64,000 nt of DNA from Sphingobacterium sp. N143 (GCF_030325625.1 NZ_JACAIS010000001.1:186001-250000); one strand, 5' to 3'. Shown: positions 45,224 to 54,006, numbered from the stretch's first letter. The notes: generated from the letters alone by a model not told the origin. Numbers and translations: made by a program.

Positions 45224-45985
45224 ATGACAAATGTAGAAAGACATCAATATATCCTAAAGCAATTAAAGGAAGTGGGCATAGTTCAAGTCATTGATCTGTG
45301 TGAAGAATTGGGCGTGTCCTCCGTGACTATTCGAAAAGATTTGACCCTGTTGGAAGAAAGTGGACTGCTGTTCAGAACACACGGGGGAGCAACGCAGTAT
45401 AATCCTTATACGACCGATCGTACCGTCTTTGAAAAAGAAAAGCTCCGTTCGGATGATAAAAATCGGATAGGTAAAAAGGCAGCTGAAATGATCGAAGAAA
45501 ACGATTCGATCATCATTGCCTCTGGAACAACGATGCAGTCTCTGGCTAAGCAGATTTCACCCAAAGGCAATATCACCGTCGTTACTTCTGCTTTGAACGT
45601 GGCCATGGAATTGATTAAATATCCTTCGGTCGAGATTATGCAGATGGGAGGGACCTTACGGAAGACTTCGACTTCAGTGACCGGTAAATATGCCGAAAAT
45701 CTGCTGCATGATTTCTATTGCAGTAAATTATTTCTGGGTGTGGACGGTATAGACCTGGAATATGGTGTGTCGACTTCAAGCGCCCAAGAAGCCCAGTTGA
45801 ACCGCATTATGATCGATACAGCGCAAAAGGTTGTTGTACTGGCTGATTCCTCAAAATTTGGAAGACGCAGCTTTGGGCGGATCTGTGGTTTTGATAAGAT
45901 TGATGTGCTGATCACCGATGATAAGGTAAGTGACGGTTTTGTGGAATCACTGGAAAAATCTGGTGTAAACGTCATCGTTGTCTAA
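45224..45985 (+). CDS. DeoR/GlpR-family transcriptional regulator
   Basis: A 253-residue regulator with an N-terminal winged helix (RHQYILKQLKEVGIVQVIDLCEELGVSSVTIRKDL, residues 5-39) and a C-terminal sugar-phosphate-binding DeoRC domain (SIIIASGTTM, VVTSALNVAMEL, FLGVDGID, VVLADSSKFG). The effector is expected to be a phosphorylated sugar; no sugar gene is adjacent to say which. A near-consensus -7 box TAAAATTG (one mismatch) is four bases before the ATG. A very strong terminator follows. Confidence 0.93.
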   Translation: MTNVERHQYILKQLKEVGIVQVIDLCEELGVSSVTIRKDLTLLEESGLLFRTHGGATQYNPYTTDRTVFEKEKLRSDDKNRIGKKAAEMIEENDSIIIASGTTMQSLAKQISPKGNITVVTSALNVAMELIKYPSVEIMQMGGTLRKTSTSVTGKYAENLLHDFYCSKLFLGVDGIDLEYGVSTSSAQEAQLNRIMIDTAQKVVVLADSSKFGRRSFGRICGFDKIDVLITDDKVSDGFVESLEKSGVNVIVV

Positions 45986-46032
45986 AAATAGTAAAAGCTG
46001 TATAACTCGGATATACAGCTTTTACTATTTTT
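45984..46032. terminator. Long perfect terminator after the DeoR gene
   Basis: A 21-bp perfect stem (45984-46004 with 46012-46032) and a seven-base loop; the arms end in A5/T5, so it is bidirectional for the convergent DeoR and aguA genes. The DeoR stop codon lies at the edge of the 5' arm. Confidence 0.95.
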
Positions 46033-46058
46033 AGGATTACAACTTTTAATTGACACTC

Positions 46059-47135
46059 TTAATCAAGTGCTGGTTCCTGCTGGCTCAAACAGTGAAAGCT
46101 CCCCAAGCCCCAAATAATATCGACGGAGTTGATGCCAATTACTTTACGTGTTGGGAAACAGTCCTGGATGATATCTAATGCGCGTTGGTCATTAGCGTCA
46201 TTGAAAATAGGAACAATGACTACCTCATTGGCGATATAGAAATTAGCGTAGGATGCTGGTAATCGCGTGTCATCATAGATCACCGCTGAAGGCATGGGGA
46301 GTTCGACAATATGAAGGGGCTCACCACTCGGCAATCTAAATGAACGGAGTGTTTCCAGGTTTTCCTGAAGAATGCTGTAATTTTCGTCTTCTGGATTTTC
46401 TTCGACGACTGTCAATACGGTATTGTGATTGACAAAACGTGTAATATCATCAATATGACCATCGGTGTCATCTCCAACGATACCGTCACCAAGCCACAAT
46501 ACTTGTTCCTGACCATAAAACTCCTTTAGATAGGTCTCAATTTGTTCTTTTGTCAGGTGTGGGTTTCTGTTTTTGTTGAGCAGACAGGCAGTGGTGGTCA
46601 TCACGGTACCAGCACCATTAAATTCGACGGAGCCGCCCTCCATGACGATGTCGGGTGTGAATAAGGGATAGCTGAAATGTTCGGCGATACGGGTAGGGAC
46701 CACATCATCCAGGTCAAAAGGAGGGTACTTTCCGCCCCAGGCATTATAGCCCCAATCAACAACTGCTTTTTGATGGGTCTCTTTATTGATGACAAAAGCT
46801 GGGCCATGGTCCCTGCACCATGCGTCGTTGGTTGGATTGAAATAGAACTCAATATGCTCGAAGTCTGCAGCTGCTTTCGTCAGTTCGGCAATGGCGAAAG
46901 CTTTCATTTTCTCATCGACAACATTGATTCGCACTTTCTGTCCCTGGGCCACAGCTTTGATAAATTCGCAGTAGGGCTGATAAATAGTTTCGATTTTTCC
47001 GGGCCACGATTCTTCTTTATGGGGCCAGCTTAACCATAAGGCATCCTGTTTGGCCCATTCGGCAGGAAATGAAAAACCTTGTTTTTTTGGAGAATTGTCA
47101 AAATATGCCGGTGAGAATGTTTTTTGTTGTTCCAT
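46059..47135 (-). CDS. aguA: Agmatine deiminase
   Basis: AguA hydrolyses agmatine to N-carbamoylputrescine and ammonia. The 358-residue protein has the guanidino-group hydrolase fold: FPAEWAKQDALWLSWPH near the N-terminus, WCRDHGPAFV, the catalytic TDGHIDDITRFV and the nucleophile C349 in GSFHCLSQQEP. Bacterial peptidyl-arginine deiminases share the fold, but the pairing with aguB supports agmatine. It is the second gene after aguB, 92 bases downstream across a strong hairpin. Confidence 0.94.
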   Translation of the reverse strand: MEQQKTFSPAYFDNSPKKQGFSFPAEWAKQDALWLSWPHKEESWPGKIETIYQPYCEFIKAVAQGQKVRINVVDEKMKAFAIAELTKAAADFEHIEFYFNPTNDAWCRDHGPAFVINKETHQKAVVDWGYNAWGGKYPPFDLDDVVPTRIAEHFSYPLFTPDIVMEGGSVEFNGAGTVMTTTACLLNKNRNPHLTKEQIETYLKEFYGQEQVLWLGDGIVGDDTDGHIDDITRFVNHNTVLTVVEENPEDENYSILQENLETLRSFRLPSGEPLHIVELPMPSAVIYDDTRLPASYANFYIANEVVIVPIFNDANDQRALDIIQDCFPTRKVIGINSVDIIWGLGSFHCLSQQEPALD

Positions 47136-47226
47136 ACTTTAATTCAAGGATGTAAAAAAGCCACTTCAGATCCGGGACCACAGCACGAAGGTGTGACTGA
47201 TCTGAAATGGCTTCTAATATACCATT
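47135..47226 (-). other. aguB-aguA spacer
   Basis: 92 bases that hold the terminator hairpin and the aguA start region. I see no TAnnTTTG box here, so aguA has no evident promoter of its own. Confidence 0.5.
47158..47213 (-). terminator. Terminator hairpin between aguB and aguA
   Basis: Fifteen-base arms (AAGCCACTTCAGATC / GATCTGAAATGGCTT) pair with one mismatch around a 26-base region that can fold again. On the minus strand it is followed by T6, so it looks like an intrinsic terminator between the two genes. Confidence 0.8.
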
Positions 47227-48102
47227 TTAGTCTTCGTCGATAAAACGTTTGGTGATTGGTGAATAGGTCTCAATTCTTCTGTCCCGCAAGAAAGGCCAGT
47301 GTTTTCTAAAGTAATCGGATTCATTAAGATCCAATTCAACAACTTCAACTTCTTCTTGGTCATGAGAGCCCAGGTAAAGTAATTTACCTTGAGCATTCGT
47401 TACAAAGCTGCCGCCCCAGAATTTCATGGCGCCATTCTGCTCAAAGCCTACCCGGTTAACAGAGACAACGGGTACGCCATTGGCCACTGCATGAGATCGC
47501 TGGATGGTCTGCCAGGCATTGTATTGGTCATTGTTGGTTTCTTCGTCCTGATCTGTAGCCCAACCAATTGCTGTAGGGTAAAATAGGATCTCGGCCCCCA
47601 TCAAAGCGGTGATCCGTGATGCTTCAGGATACCATTGGTCCCAACAGATCAAAATACCGATTCTTCCGAATTTTGTCTGAAATACTTTATAGCCCAGGTC
47701 ACCGGGCGTAAAATAGAATTTTTCGTAAAAGGCAGGGTCATCAGGGATATGCATTTTACGGTATTTTCCTAAATAAGACCCATCTGCATCTAATACCGCT
47801 GTTGTGTTGTGGTAAAGTCCTTCGGCTCTTTTTTCAAATAATGAAGCGATAATAACAACACCCGCTTCTCGAGCGACGGTGGAAAGTGCATCTGTTGAGG
47901 GGCCAGGGATGGACTCTGCTAATGCGAAATTATCATAATCTTCTACATCACAAAAATACAAAGAAGTAAAGAGTTCTTGCAGACACACAATTTGCGCACC
48001 TTTTGCAGCGGCTTCTTTTACTTTGGCGATAGCTTTTTCGAGATTCTCTTGTTTGTTTGCGGTACAGCTCATCTGTACAACTCCTACTTTTACCTTGCTC
48101 AT
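47227..48102 (-). CDS. aguB: N-carbamoylputrescine amidohydrolase
   Basis: AguB hydrolyses N-carbamoylputrescine to putrescine, CO2 and ammonia, completing the agmatine route. It is a nitrilase-family protein with the Glu-Lys-Cys triad in CLQELFTSLYFC, KYRKMHIPDDP and the nucleophile in IGILICWDQWYPEA. I chose ATG 48102 (MSKVKVGVVQMS) since the family starts with this strand. A perfect -7 box lies upstream at 48129-48136. Its neighbour aguA acts just before it in the pathway. Confidence 0.93.
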   Translation of the reverse strand: MSKVKVGVVQMSCTANKQENLEKAIAKVKEAAAKGAQIVCLQELFTSLYFCDVEDYDNFALAESIPGPSTDALSTVAREAGVVIIASLFEKRAEGLYHNTTAVLDADGSYLGKYRKMHIPDDPAFYEKFYFTPGDLGYKVFQTKFGRIGILICWDQWYPEASRITALMGAEILFYPTAIGWATDQDEETNNDQYNAWQTIQRSHAVANGVPVVSVNRVGFEQNGAMKFWGGSFVTNAQGKLLYLGSHDQEEVEVVELDLNESDYFRKHWPFLRDRRIETYSPITKRFIDED

Positions 48103-48128
48103 TCCTTTATGCATGTTTAATTTCAGTA

Positions 48129-48136
48129 CAAAGATA
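48129..48136 (-). promoter_or_regulatory. -7 promoter box of aguB
   Basis: TATCTTTG on the minus strand, 26 bases before the ATG. No clear TTG at -33. Confidence 0.5.
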
Positions 48137-48210
48137 CTATTCTTAATTTAGAGCCTGTCTAAAATTTTACCGAAATTATTAATATGGCCAATTGCGTATT
48201 TATCGTTGCT

Positions 48211-48327
48211 CTATTTTGATGCTCTTTTGAGTCTGTTTTCTACTTCATATTCTGGCTTTGGCCCGCTAAATCCGCGAACATGTAGCCTAAAGTCCTTCTT
48301 CAAATAGCGATAAAGATATGTTGCCAT
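48211..48327 (-). other. Small open frame between rpoN and aguB
   Basis: A minus-strand frame of 38 codons from ATG 48327 to TAG 48213. It continues the rpoN frame past its stop and terminator, and its basic, aromatic translation (MATYLYRYLKKDFR... ending ENRLKRASK) has a coding look. I know no family for it and see no promoter of its own; it may be a relic or chance. Confidence 0.2.
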
Positions 48328-48368
48328 AAGCGGTACAGGCTCGTAGATTTGACCGTGGGTATAAACAA

Positions 48369-48391
48369 AAAGGAGCTCTTAGAGCTCCTTT
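48369..48391 (-). terminator. rpoN terminator with stop codon at the apex
   Basis: A near-perfect palindrome (AAAGGAGCTCT / AGAGCTCCTTT); the rpoN TAA is at the apex (48381-48379) and the last codons form the 5' arm. The minus strand continues with T5, then GTTT. Confidence 0.8.
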
Positions 48392-49845
48392 CGTAATCTG
48401 GCCACGGGAATATTCAATGCCTCACGGTATTTCGCCACGGTCCGGCGGGCAATGTTGTATCCCTTTTCTTTGAGAATTTCGGTGAGCTTTTCATCCGCCA
48501 AAGGTTTTCGTTTGTTTTCTTTGGCAATGCATTCTTCCAATATTTTCTTGACTTCTTTATTGGATACCTCTTCTCCCGAATCGGTTTGTATGGCTTCGGA
48601 AAAAAATGATTTTAACAAGAAGGTGCCAAATTCAGTCTGTACGTATTTTGAATTGGCAACCCGGGACACTGTGGAGATGTCCATGTCGATCTTGTCGGCG
48701 ATATCTTTTAAGATCATCGGTTTTAACTTACGGTCATCCCCGGTCAGGAAATAATCATATTGATATTCCATGATCGCATTCATTGTTTTCAGTAGCGTCT
48801 GTTGGCGTTGTTTGATGGCATCAATAAACCATTTTGCAGAATCGAGCTTCTGTTTGACAAACTGCACAGCTTCTTTCATCTTTTTATCCTTCTGATCCGA
48901 TTTTTCATAATGCTCAAACATGTGCTGATAATCGCGGCTTATGCGGAGCTCTGGAGCATTACGGCCATTTAATGTCAGATGGAGTGTGCCATCATTGTTG
49001 CTGATATGAAAATCGGGTATAATGTGTAGCTGTTTGCCTGCCACTGCGCCGGAGTCGCCGGGTTTAGGGTTGAGTTTTAATATTTCATTGACAACATTTT
49101 TCAAATCCTCCGATGAGACTCCTAGCGACTTTTCCAGTTTATCGTAATGTTTTTTGGTGAATTCATCCAGGTAATTGGCAACAACCCGGATGGCAAGTTT
49201 GATCGTCGGATTATTGGGATCTTTTTTCTGTAATTGGATTAAAAGACATTCCTGTAGATCACGGGCACCAATCCCTGCAGGCTCAAAATCCTGAATCACT
49301 TTTAACATTTCCAGTACTTCATGCTCCTCTGTCATGACGTTTTGGCCAAAGGCAAGATCGTCAACCAGGTTAATGATAGGGCGGCGCAGGTAACCATCAT
49401 CATCCAGACTGCCTATGATCTGCTGACCAATTAAAAAGTGCTTGTCATCTAAAGCTAAGAGATCCAGCTGTTGCTGCAACTGTTCATAAAAAGAATGCTG
49501 GATAGCTACTGGCATCTCTTTCCGTTCATCATCATCATCACCGTAATCGTAGCCATTTCCGTAGTCCTTATAATCGTCTTCCTGTATGTAATCCTCCAAA
49601 CTAAAGTCATCCGAGTCAAAACTTTCCTCATTATCAAAATTGTCGTCCGGGTCTTTATCTGGATATTCTTCTATTGGATCGGTCATGTTAGTCAAACTAC
49701 CATCTTCTAAAGCCGGGTTTTCTTCTAATTCTTCCTTAATTCTGGCATCTAATGAAACCGTCGGAACTTGTAACAATTTGATGAATTGAATTTGTTGCGG
49801 CGACAGTTTTTGTAATAGCTTTTGTTGTAATGTCTGTTTTAACAT
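48379..49845 (-). CDS. rpoN: RNA polymerase sigma-54 factor
   Basis: RpoN directs RNA polymerase to -24/-12 promoters and needs AAA+ activators. The protein (488 residues from ATG 49845) has the Gln/Leu-rich region I (LKQTLQQKLLQKLSPQQIQFIKLLQVP), a long acidic region II (about residues 60-115, many Asp/Glu), the core-binding domain and the HTH, and ends with the RpoN box ARRTVAKYRE near residue 470. I chose ATG 49845 because the longer start at 49881 would fall inside the -7 box GATATTTG (49886-49879). No activator gene is in the window. Confidence 0.95.
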   Translation of the reverse strand: MLKQTLQQKLLQKLSPQQIQFIKLLQVPTVSLDARIKEELEENPALEDGSLTNMTDPIEEYPDKDPDDNFDNEESFDSDDFSLEDYIQEDDYKDYGNGYDYGDDDDERKEMPVAIQHSFYEQLQQQLDLLALDDKHFLIGQQIIGSLDDDGYLRRPIINLVDDLAFGQNVMTEEHEVLEMLKVIQDFEPAGIGARDLQECLLIQLQKKDPNNPTIKLAIRVVANYLDEFTKKHYDKLEKSLGVSSEDLKNVVNEILKLNPKPGDSGAVAGKQLHIIPDFHISNNDGTLHLTLNGRNAPELRISRDYQHMFEHYEKSDQKDKKMKEAVQFVKQKLDSAKWFIDAIKQRQQTLLKTMNAIMEYQYDYFLTGDDRKLKPMILKDIADKIDMDISTVSRVANSKYVQTEFGTFLLKSFFSEAIQTDSGEEVSNKEVKKILEECIAKENKRKPLADEKLTEILKEKGYNIARRTVAKYREALNIPVARLRKEL

Positions 49846-49878
49846 GCTAATAGTTGACTTGTTTACTCTAAATTTAAA

Positions 49879-49886
49879 CAAATATC
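49879..49886 (-). promoter_or_regulatory. -7 promoter box of rpoN
   Basis: GATATTTG on the minus strand, the same one-mismatch form as the first tRNA-Arg promoter, 33 bases before ATG 49845. Confidence 0.45.
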
Positions 49887-50229
49887 AGTATTATTTTAAA
49901 ATAAAATCGATAATAAATAAAAAGTAGGTATAATATTTGTGGAACGCGCGATTTAACTTGTTGAGACTGATGTGGTATTTTGGTGATGCTCAACATGCAA
50001 TGATCAGATTTGTTGAAAGGGACGCCTCTTCCTATTTTTTGGACTTGTTTCCAAGGTCTATACTTGGCTGTGAAGCGCTTGTTTTTGAGTGTTAAAAAAT
50101 GTAAATAGTTGGTTCGGGAGATTTATTTAGTTGTATATTTAGCCCCAGAAAATATATATAGGGACATATTGGACGGATTCAAAACCTTTTGTTGATGCGG
50201 TATGTTGAAGATAAGATAAATTTCCATTT
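49887..50229. other. Intergenic region between rpoN and the PBP1A gene
   Basis: No gene recognised. Near 50109-50141 TTG, a 22-base spacer and TATATTTA form a weak promoter candidate for the PBP1A gene. Confidence 0.4.
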
Positions 50230-52599
50230 ATGTTTAAACGTATTAAGAATAGATTTCTTCGCTATTTCATTATTGCATTATATTCTGTTGTCATCCTGAT
50301 CTGTGCGATACAACTTAATTTTTTATGGCTATTTGGGTATTCTCCAACTAAAAAAGAGATCATTATGCCCAGCCTTAATATTTCTACTGAGCTGTATACA
50401 GCAGACAGTGTGCTGATAGGGCGTTATTTTGATGAAGATAGAAATCCGATCCCATTTGACAGTATTCCAAAGACGGTTATTAATGCGTTGATTGCTACAG
50501 AAGATGTGCGGTTTTACAGTCATAATGGGGTTGATTTTTTAGGCCTGGGTTCGGGTATTGTTTCGACCTTGCAGGGTGATAAACGGGGCGGGAGTACCAT
50601 TACCCAACAATTGGCAAAGAATCTTTATCGTACCCGTTATAACAAATCTGGGGGGCTGCTGACCCGTATACCGGTAGTTGGTTTAGTGATTACCAAATTT
50701 AAGGAATGGATGACTGCCTATAAACTGGAACAGCGCTATACCAAGAACCAGATCCTGGAGATGTATCTAAATACGGTTTCGTTTAGTAACAATGCTTATG
50801 GTATCGAGACAGCAGCTAAGCGCTATTTTTCCAAAGGTGCCAATCAGCTGGATCAGAATGAAGCAGCCGTATTGATCGGTATGTTGAAAGGGACTACCTT
50901 ATATAGTCCGATCCGGAATCCTGAAAAGTCATTTGATCGAAAAAATGTGGTGTTGAGCCAAATGTATAAGGGGGGCTTTTTAAAAAAAGATGAATATGAT
51001 AAGTTTGTCAAGGCCAAAATTATTTTGAATACAAATAATCAGGATGTCAATGCTGGTGGCGATTCCTATTTACGTGCTGCTGTGGCAAAATGGTTAGAGA
51101 AATGGGCGGAAGAAAATGATTACGATATTTATACCGATGGGCTGAAGATTTATACGACGATAAACTCCAAGTTGCAGAAACATGCTGAAGCGGCTGTGGC
51201 CAAACAGATGGAGGAATTGCAGCAGCGCCTGAACAATACCTGGTCAGGGAAGGAACCCTGGCGTGATCTATCGGGAAAAGTCATCCCTAATTTTTTGGAG
51301 AATTTAGCTAAGAAGACACCTTATTATACTTTTTTAAGTAAGAAATATGCCAATCATCCAGACAGTATCAATTACTTCCTGAATCAGAAGAAAAAAATGG
51401 AAGTGTATAACTGGAAAGACGGTGGTAAGATTGAAAAGGAGATGTCAACCATGGATTCGTTGAAATACTACGCGATGATGCTGAATGCAGGCATGATGTC
51501 CATGGACCCATATTCGGGTGAAATTAAAGCCTGGGTTGGGGGGATCAATCATCAGTACTTTAAATATGACCATGTGATGCAGGCCAAGCGCCAGGCAGGA
51601 TCTACCTTCAAACCCTTTGTTTATCTCGCTGCTTTAGAATCAGGGATGACACCTTGTGATAAAATTACGGATAAACCTGTAACGATTAAAATTGACAAGG
51701 GGGATTCAATTGAAGTGTGGGAGCCTAAAAATGCAGACTGGAATTTCTCGTACCGTGAAATGTCCCTAAGGCATGCGATGGCAAGGTCCATTAATTCAGT
51801 GACGGTGCAGCTGACGGAAAAAGTTACACCTGCTAAAGTGGTGGATGCGGCGCAACGTTGTGGTATCACAAGTAAGCTTAATCCTGTCGCTTCCGTTGGC
51901 CTTGGTCCCAATGACGTGTCGGTATTTGAAATGGTGAATGGCTATGCCACGATGATGAATCATGGCGAGCACCTTACACCGGTGCTGGTTTCAAAAATTG
52001 TCGACCATGATGGCAATGTTGTTGCCACTTTTCAGGCTGAACGGAAGCAGGTTGTCAATAAACAAGATGCCTGGTTAATGACCTATATGTTGCGTGGGGG
52101 AATGGAAGAACCCCGGGGGACCTCACAGGGGTTGTGGGAATGGGACTTGTTTGACAAGGAAAATCAGATTGGAGGAAAAACAGGTACTTCTTCTGAATAT
52201 GTGGATGGCTGGTATATGGGCATTACCAAGGATTTAGTAACGGGTGTGTGGGTAGGCTGTGATGAAAGAAGCATCCATTTTACGAATTCCCATACAGGAG
52301 AAGGTTCGCGCACTGCACTGCCAATTTTTGGGGTATATATGGAAGCTGTGTATAAGGATAAGGCATTGGGGTATACACAAGGTAAATTTCCCGAACCTAC
52401 CGTTGAGATTACAAAATCTTATAAATGTGTGACACCGCGATATGTTGAGCCTGAGCCAGAACAAAGTGATTCAAGTAATTTGGATGAGCAGACGGAGGAA
52501 GGTGAATTCATTGGACCAGTTGAAGAGCCTACCACAGGGAGCACTGAGGGTATCCATCATGAAAATAATGCAGTATTAGAGCAGGCCACTCAGGAGTAA
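50230..52599 (+). CDS. Penicillin-binding protein 1A (bifunctional transglycosylase/transpeptidase)
   Basis: A 789-residue class A PBP that polymerises and cross-links peptidoglycan. One N-terminal membrane helix (about 10-33) is followed by the GT51 transglycosylase domain with the catalytic Glu in ATEDVRFYSHNGVD and TITQQLAKNLY, then the transpeptidase domain with S-x-x-K in AGSTFKPF near residue 458, SxN in ARSINSV near 521 and KTG in GGKTGTS near 649. The C-terminal tail is acidic and low complexity. It is monocistronic. Confidence 0.95.
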   Translation: MFKRIKNRFLRYFIIALYSVVILICAIQLNFLWLFGYSPTKKEIIMPSLNISTELYTADSVLIGRYFDEDRNPIPFDSIPKTVINALIATEDVRFYSHNGVDFLGLGSGIVSTLQGDKRGGSTITQQLAKNLYRTRYNKSGGLLTRIPVVGLVITKFKEWMTAYKLEQRYTKNQILEMYLNTVSFSNNAYGIETAAKRYFSKGANQLDQNEAAVLIGMLKGTTLYSPIRNPEKSFDRKNVVLSQMYKGGFLKKDEYDKFVKAKIILNTNNQDVNAGGDSYLRAAVAKWLEKWAEENDYDIYTDGLKIYTTINSKLQKHAEAAVAKQMEELQQRLNNTWSGKEPWRDLSGKVIPNFLENLAKKTPYYTFLSKKYANHPDSINYFLNQKKKMEVYNWKDGGKIEKEMSTMDSLKYYAMMLNAGMMSMDPYSGEIKAWVGGINHQYFKYDHVMQAKRQAGSTFKPFVYLAALESGMTPCDKITDKPVTIKIDKGDSIEVWEPKNADWNFSYREMSLRHAMARSINSVTVQLTEKVTPAKVVDAAQRCGITSKLNPVASVGLGPNDVSVFEMVNGYATMMNHGEHLTPVLVSKIVDHDGNVVATFQAERKQVVNKQDAWLMTYMLRGGMEEPRGTSQGLWEWDLFDKENQIGGKTGTSSEYVDGWYMGITKDLVTGVWVGCDERSIHFTNSHTGEGSRTALPIFGVYMEAVYKDKALGYTQGKFPEPTVEITKSYKCVTPRYVEPEPEQSDSSNLDEQTEEGEFIGPVEEPTTGSTEGIHHENNAVLEQATQE

Positions 52600-52700
52600 T
52601 GCTAGGATAGCAGACAAAATAGAGCCATCGAACATAAGTTGGGTGGTTTTTTTGTGGAAGAGGGTTTTGGTGGTAACGGAAATTGATTTGATGAGCAGGC

Positions 52701-53024
52701 TTAGGCTGCATAAGAAGTATTTCTTTTTTGGTAAACCTGATGTTGTTGGGGGTAGAGGTTATTCCAATTGGGATTGTGTTTGCGGATAATTCTTTCAAGC
52801 TGCATTCTGGTGAATCCTCTCAGCTCATCCATTTTTCTTTTGGCATTTTCAAGGTTTGAAAATGCTTCGCTATAAACCATCCGATTTAAATGCGGGCCCT
52901 GATGAAAAATAAAATTATTGGACTGCTGTAAGGCGATAACCGTGCTAAATATATTTGAAGTGAAGTCAATTTCAACGTGTCTTCTGTTGTTGTCTGTCAA
53001 TATATATACGATAAAATTACCCAT
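52701..53024 (-). CDS. GIY-YIG-like protein with lost catalytic residues
   Basis: A 107-residue protein with the outline of a small UvrC-type GIY-YIG nuclease: the opening FIVYILTDNNRR and the later LNRMVYSEAFSNLENAKRKMDELRGFTRMQLERII and NPNWNNLYP match family spacing. However the second motif YIG is replaced by VEI (RHVEIDFTSN), the catalytic Arg region is FSTVI, and the usual Glu in the REKQ-like position is missing. It is therefore likely inactive as a nuclease. It faces the XRE-S24 repressor gene across a palindrome. Confidence 0.75.
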   Translation of the reverse strand: MGNFIVYILTDNNRRHVEIDFTSNIFSTVIALQQSNNFIFHQGPHLNRMVYSEAFSNLENAKRKMDELRGFTRMQLERIIRKHNPNWNNLYPQQHQVYQKRNTSYAA

Positions 53025-53058
53025 AATGCTAAATTATTTGGACGTTTAAATTTTATTT

Positions 53059-53096
53059 ACTAATTTTATTGGCACAATATTACTAATAAAATTAGT
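53059..53096. promoter_or_regulatory. Perfect 12-bp palindrome in a divergent promoter region
   Basis: ACTAATTTTATT (53059-53070) and its exact complement AATAAAATTAGT (53085-53096) around 14 bases, between divergent GIY-YIG-like and XRE-S24 genes. An operator for the repressor is the natural guess. Confidence 0.6.
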
Positions 53097-53125
53097 TTTT
53101 GCAAAATATTTTTTGAAAAAATAAG

Positions 53126-53902
53126 ATGTCAAATATTTCGTCCAACTTGAAATTCCTAAGAAAAGGAAAGAAAATTACACAGCAGCAATTTGCTGATATC
53201 ATGGAGATTAAACGGGCTTCTGTTGGAGCTTATGAAGAAGATCGAGCAGAGCCAAAATACGAATTGCTGAAGAAAATTGCTGAATTTTATGGTCTGACCA
53301 TGGATGAGCTCGCGAATGATGTGATTGATGATAAGTGGAAACCTGTGCCCAAAAGCAATGCGTCTAATCTCCGGGTATTAAGTGTTACAGTTGATGCCAA
53401 TGATCGGGAAAATATTGAACTTGTACCTGTCAAAGCAAGTGCGGGTTATTTAAACGGTTATGGTGATCCGGAATATGTCGCTGAGTTGCCACGATTTTCG
53501 TTGCCAATGTTTGGTCAGGGGACTTTCCGTGCCTTTGAAATTAAGGGAGACTCTATGTTGCCCTTGCCTTCAGGTTCGGTCATTGTTGCGGAGTATGTAG
53601 AAAACTGGCATGACATTAAGCCGGGGCAGACCTATATTGTGGTTTCGAAAGAAGATGGCGTTGTCTACAAGCGTATTGCTTTTAAGTTTAAAGAAGACAA
53701 GGGACTCAAATTGGTTTCTGACAATAAAACATATGAGCCTTACTGGGTAGAAACATCGGATATTTTGGAAGTATGGAAAGCGAAGGCGTTTATTAGCACA
53801 CAATTGCCGGAACCGACTCCTGAACCGACGATGGAAACATTGACGAGTATGATGGCGCAAATGCAAAAAACAATTAACGCGGTTGTGGACAATTCAAAAT
53901 AA
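53126..53902 (+). CDS. XRE-family repressor with S24 (LexA/CI-like) peptidase domain
   Basis: A 258-residue regulator. Residues 7-60 form an XRE helix-turn-helix (KKITQQQFADIMEIKRASVGAYEEDRAEPKYELL); residues 95-220 form an S24 peptidase domain with S143 in IKGDSMLP and K182 in VVYKRI, and a possible self-cleavage site A106-G107 in KASAGYLNG. Spacing from cleavage site to Ser (36) and Ser to Lys (39) is close to LexA. Such regulators respond to DNA damage or other signals by self-cleavage. It is next to a palindrome, and no phage genes surround it. Confidence 0.88.
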   Translation: MSNISSNLKFLRKGKKITQQQFADIMEIKRASVGAYEEDRAEPKYELLKKIAEFYGLTMDELANDVIDDKWKPVPKSNASNLRVLSVTVDANDRENIELVPVKASAGYLNGYGDPEYVAELPRFSLPMFGQGTFRAFEIKGDSMLPLPSGSVIVAEYVENWHDIKPGQTYIVVSKEDGVVYKRIAFKFKEDKGLKLVSDNKTYEPYWVETSDILEVWKAKAFISTQLPEPTPEPTMETLTSMMAQMQKTINAVVDNSK

Positions 53903-53933
53903 TGAAGAAATTATGTCCACTTAGGGTAGAGGA

Positions 53934-54006
53934 TTTGTTTTTTACTTTATAAAATACTATATTTGCATATCTGAAAGGAAGGGGGCTCGTATTGCCCCCT
54001 TTTTTT
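53934..54006 (+). promoter_or_regulatory. rimP operon promoter running into an early terminator (leader attenuator)
   Basis: TTTG (53934-53937), a 20-base spacer and TATATTTG (53958-53965) form a full promoter with start near 53970. From 53981 GGGGGC / GCCCCC (seven-base loop, extending to about 13 bp with A-T and G-U pairs) and T7 form a strong terminator, ending before 54007, 37 bases ahead of the rimP ATG. Confidence 0.75.

Noticed and set aside
48150..48172. A GAGCCTGTCTAAAATTTT stretch resembling an insertion-sequence end
   Set aside because: No partner inverted repeat, target duplication or transposase frame was found nearby.
53069..53090. A sigma-54 promoter at TTGGCAC upstream of the XRE-S24 gene
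   Set aside because: The -24 part is present, but there is no GC at the -12 position ten bases later.
53126..53902. Prophage because of the CI/LexA-like repressor
   Set aside because: No integrase, structural or lysis gene nearby; neighbours are PBP1A and rimP-nusA-infB.
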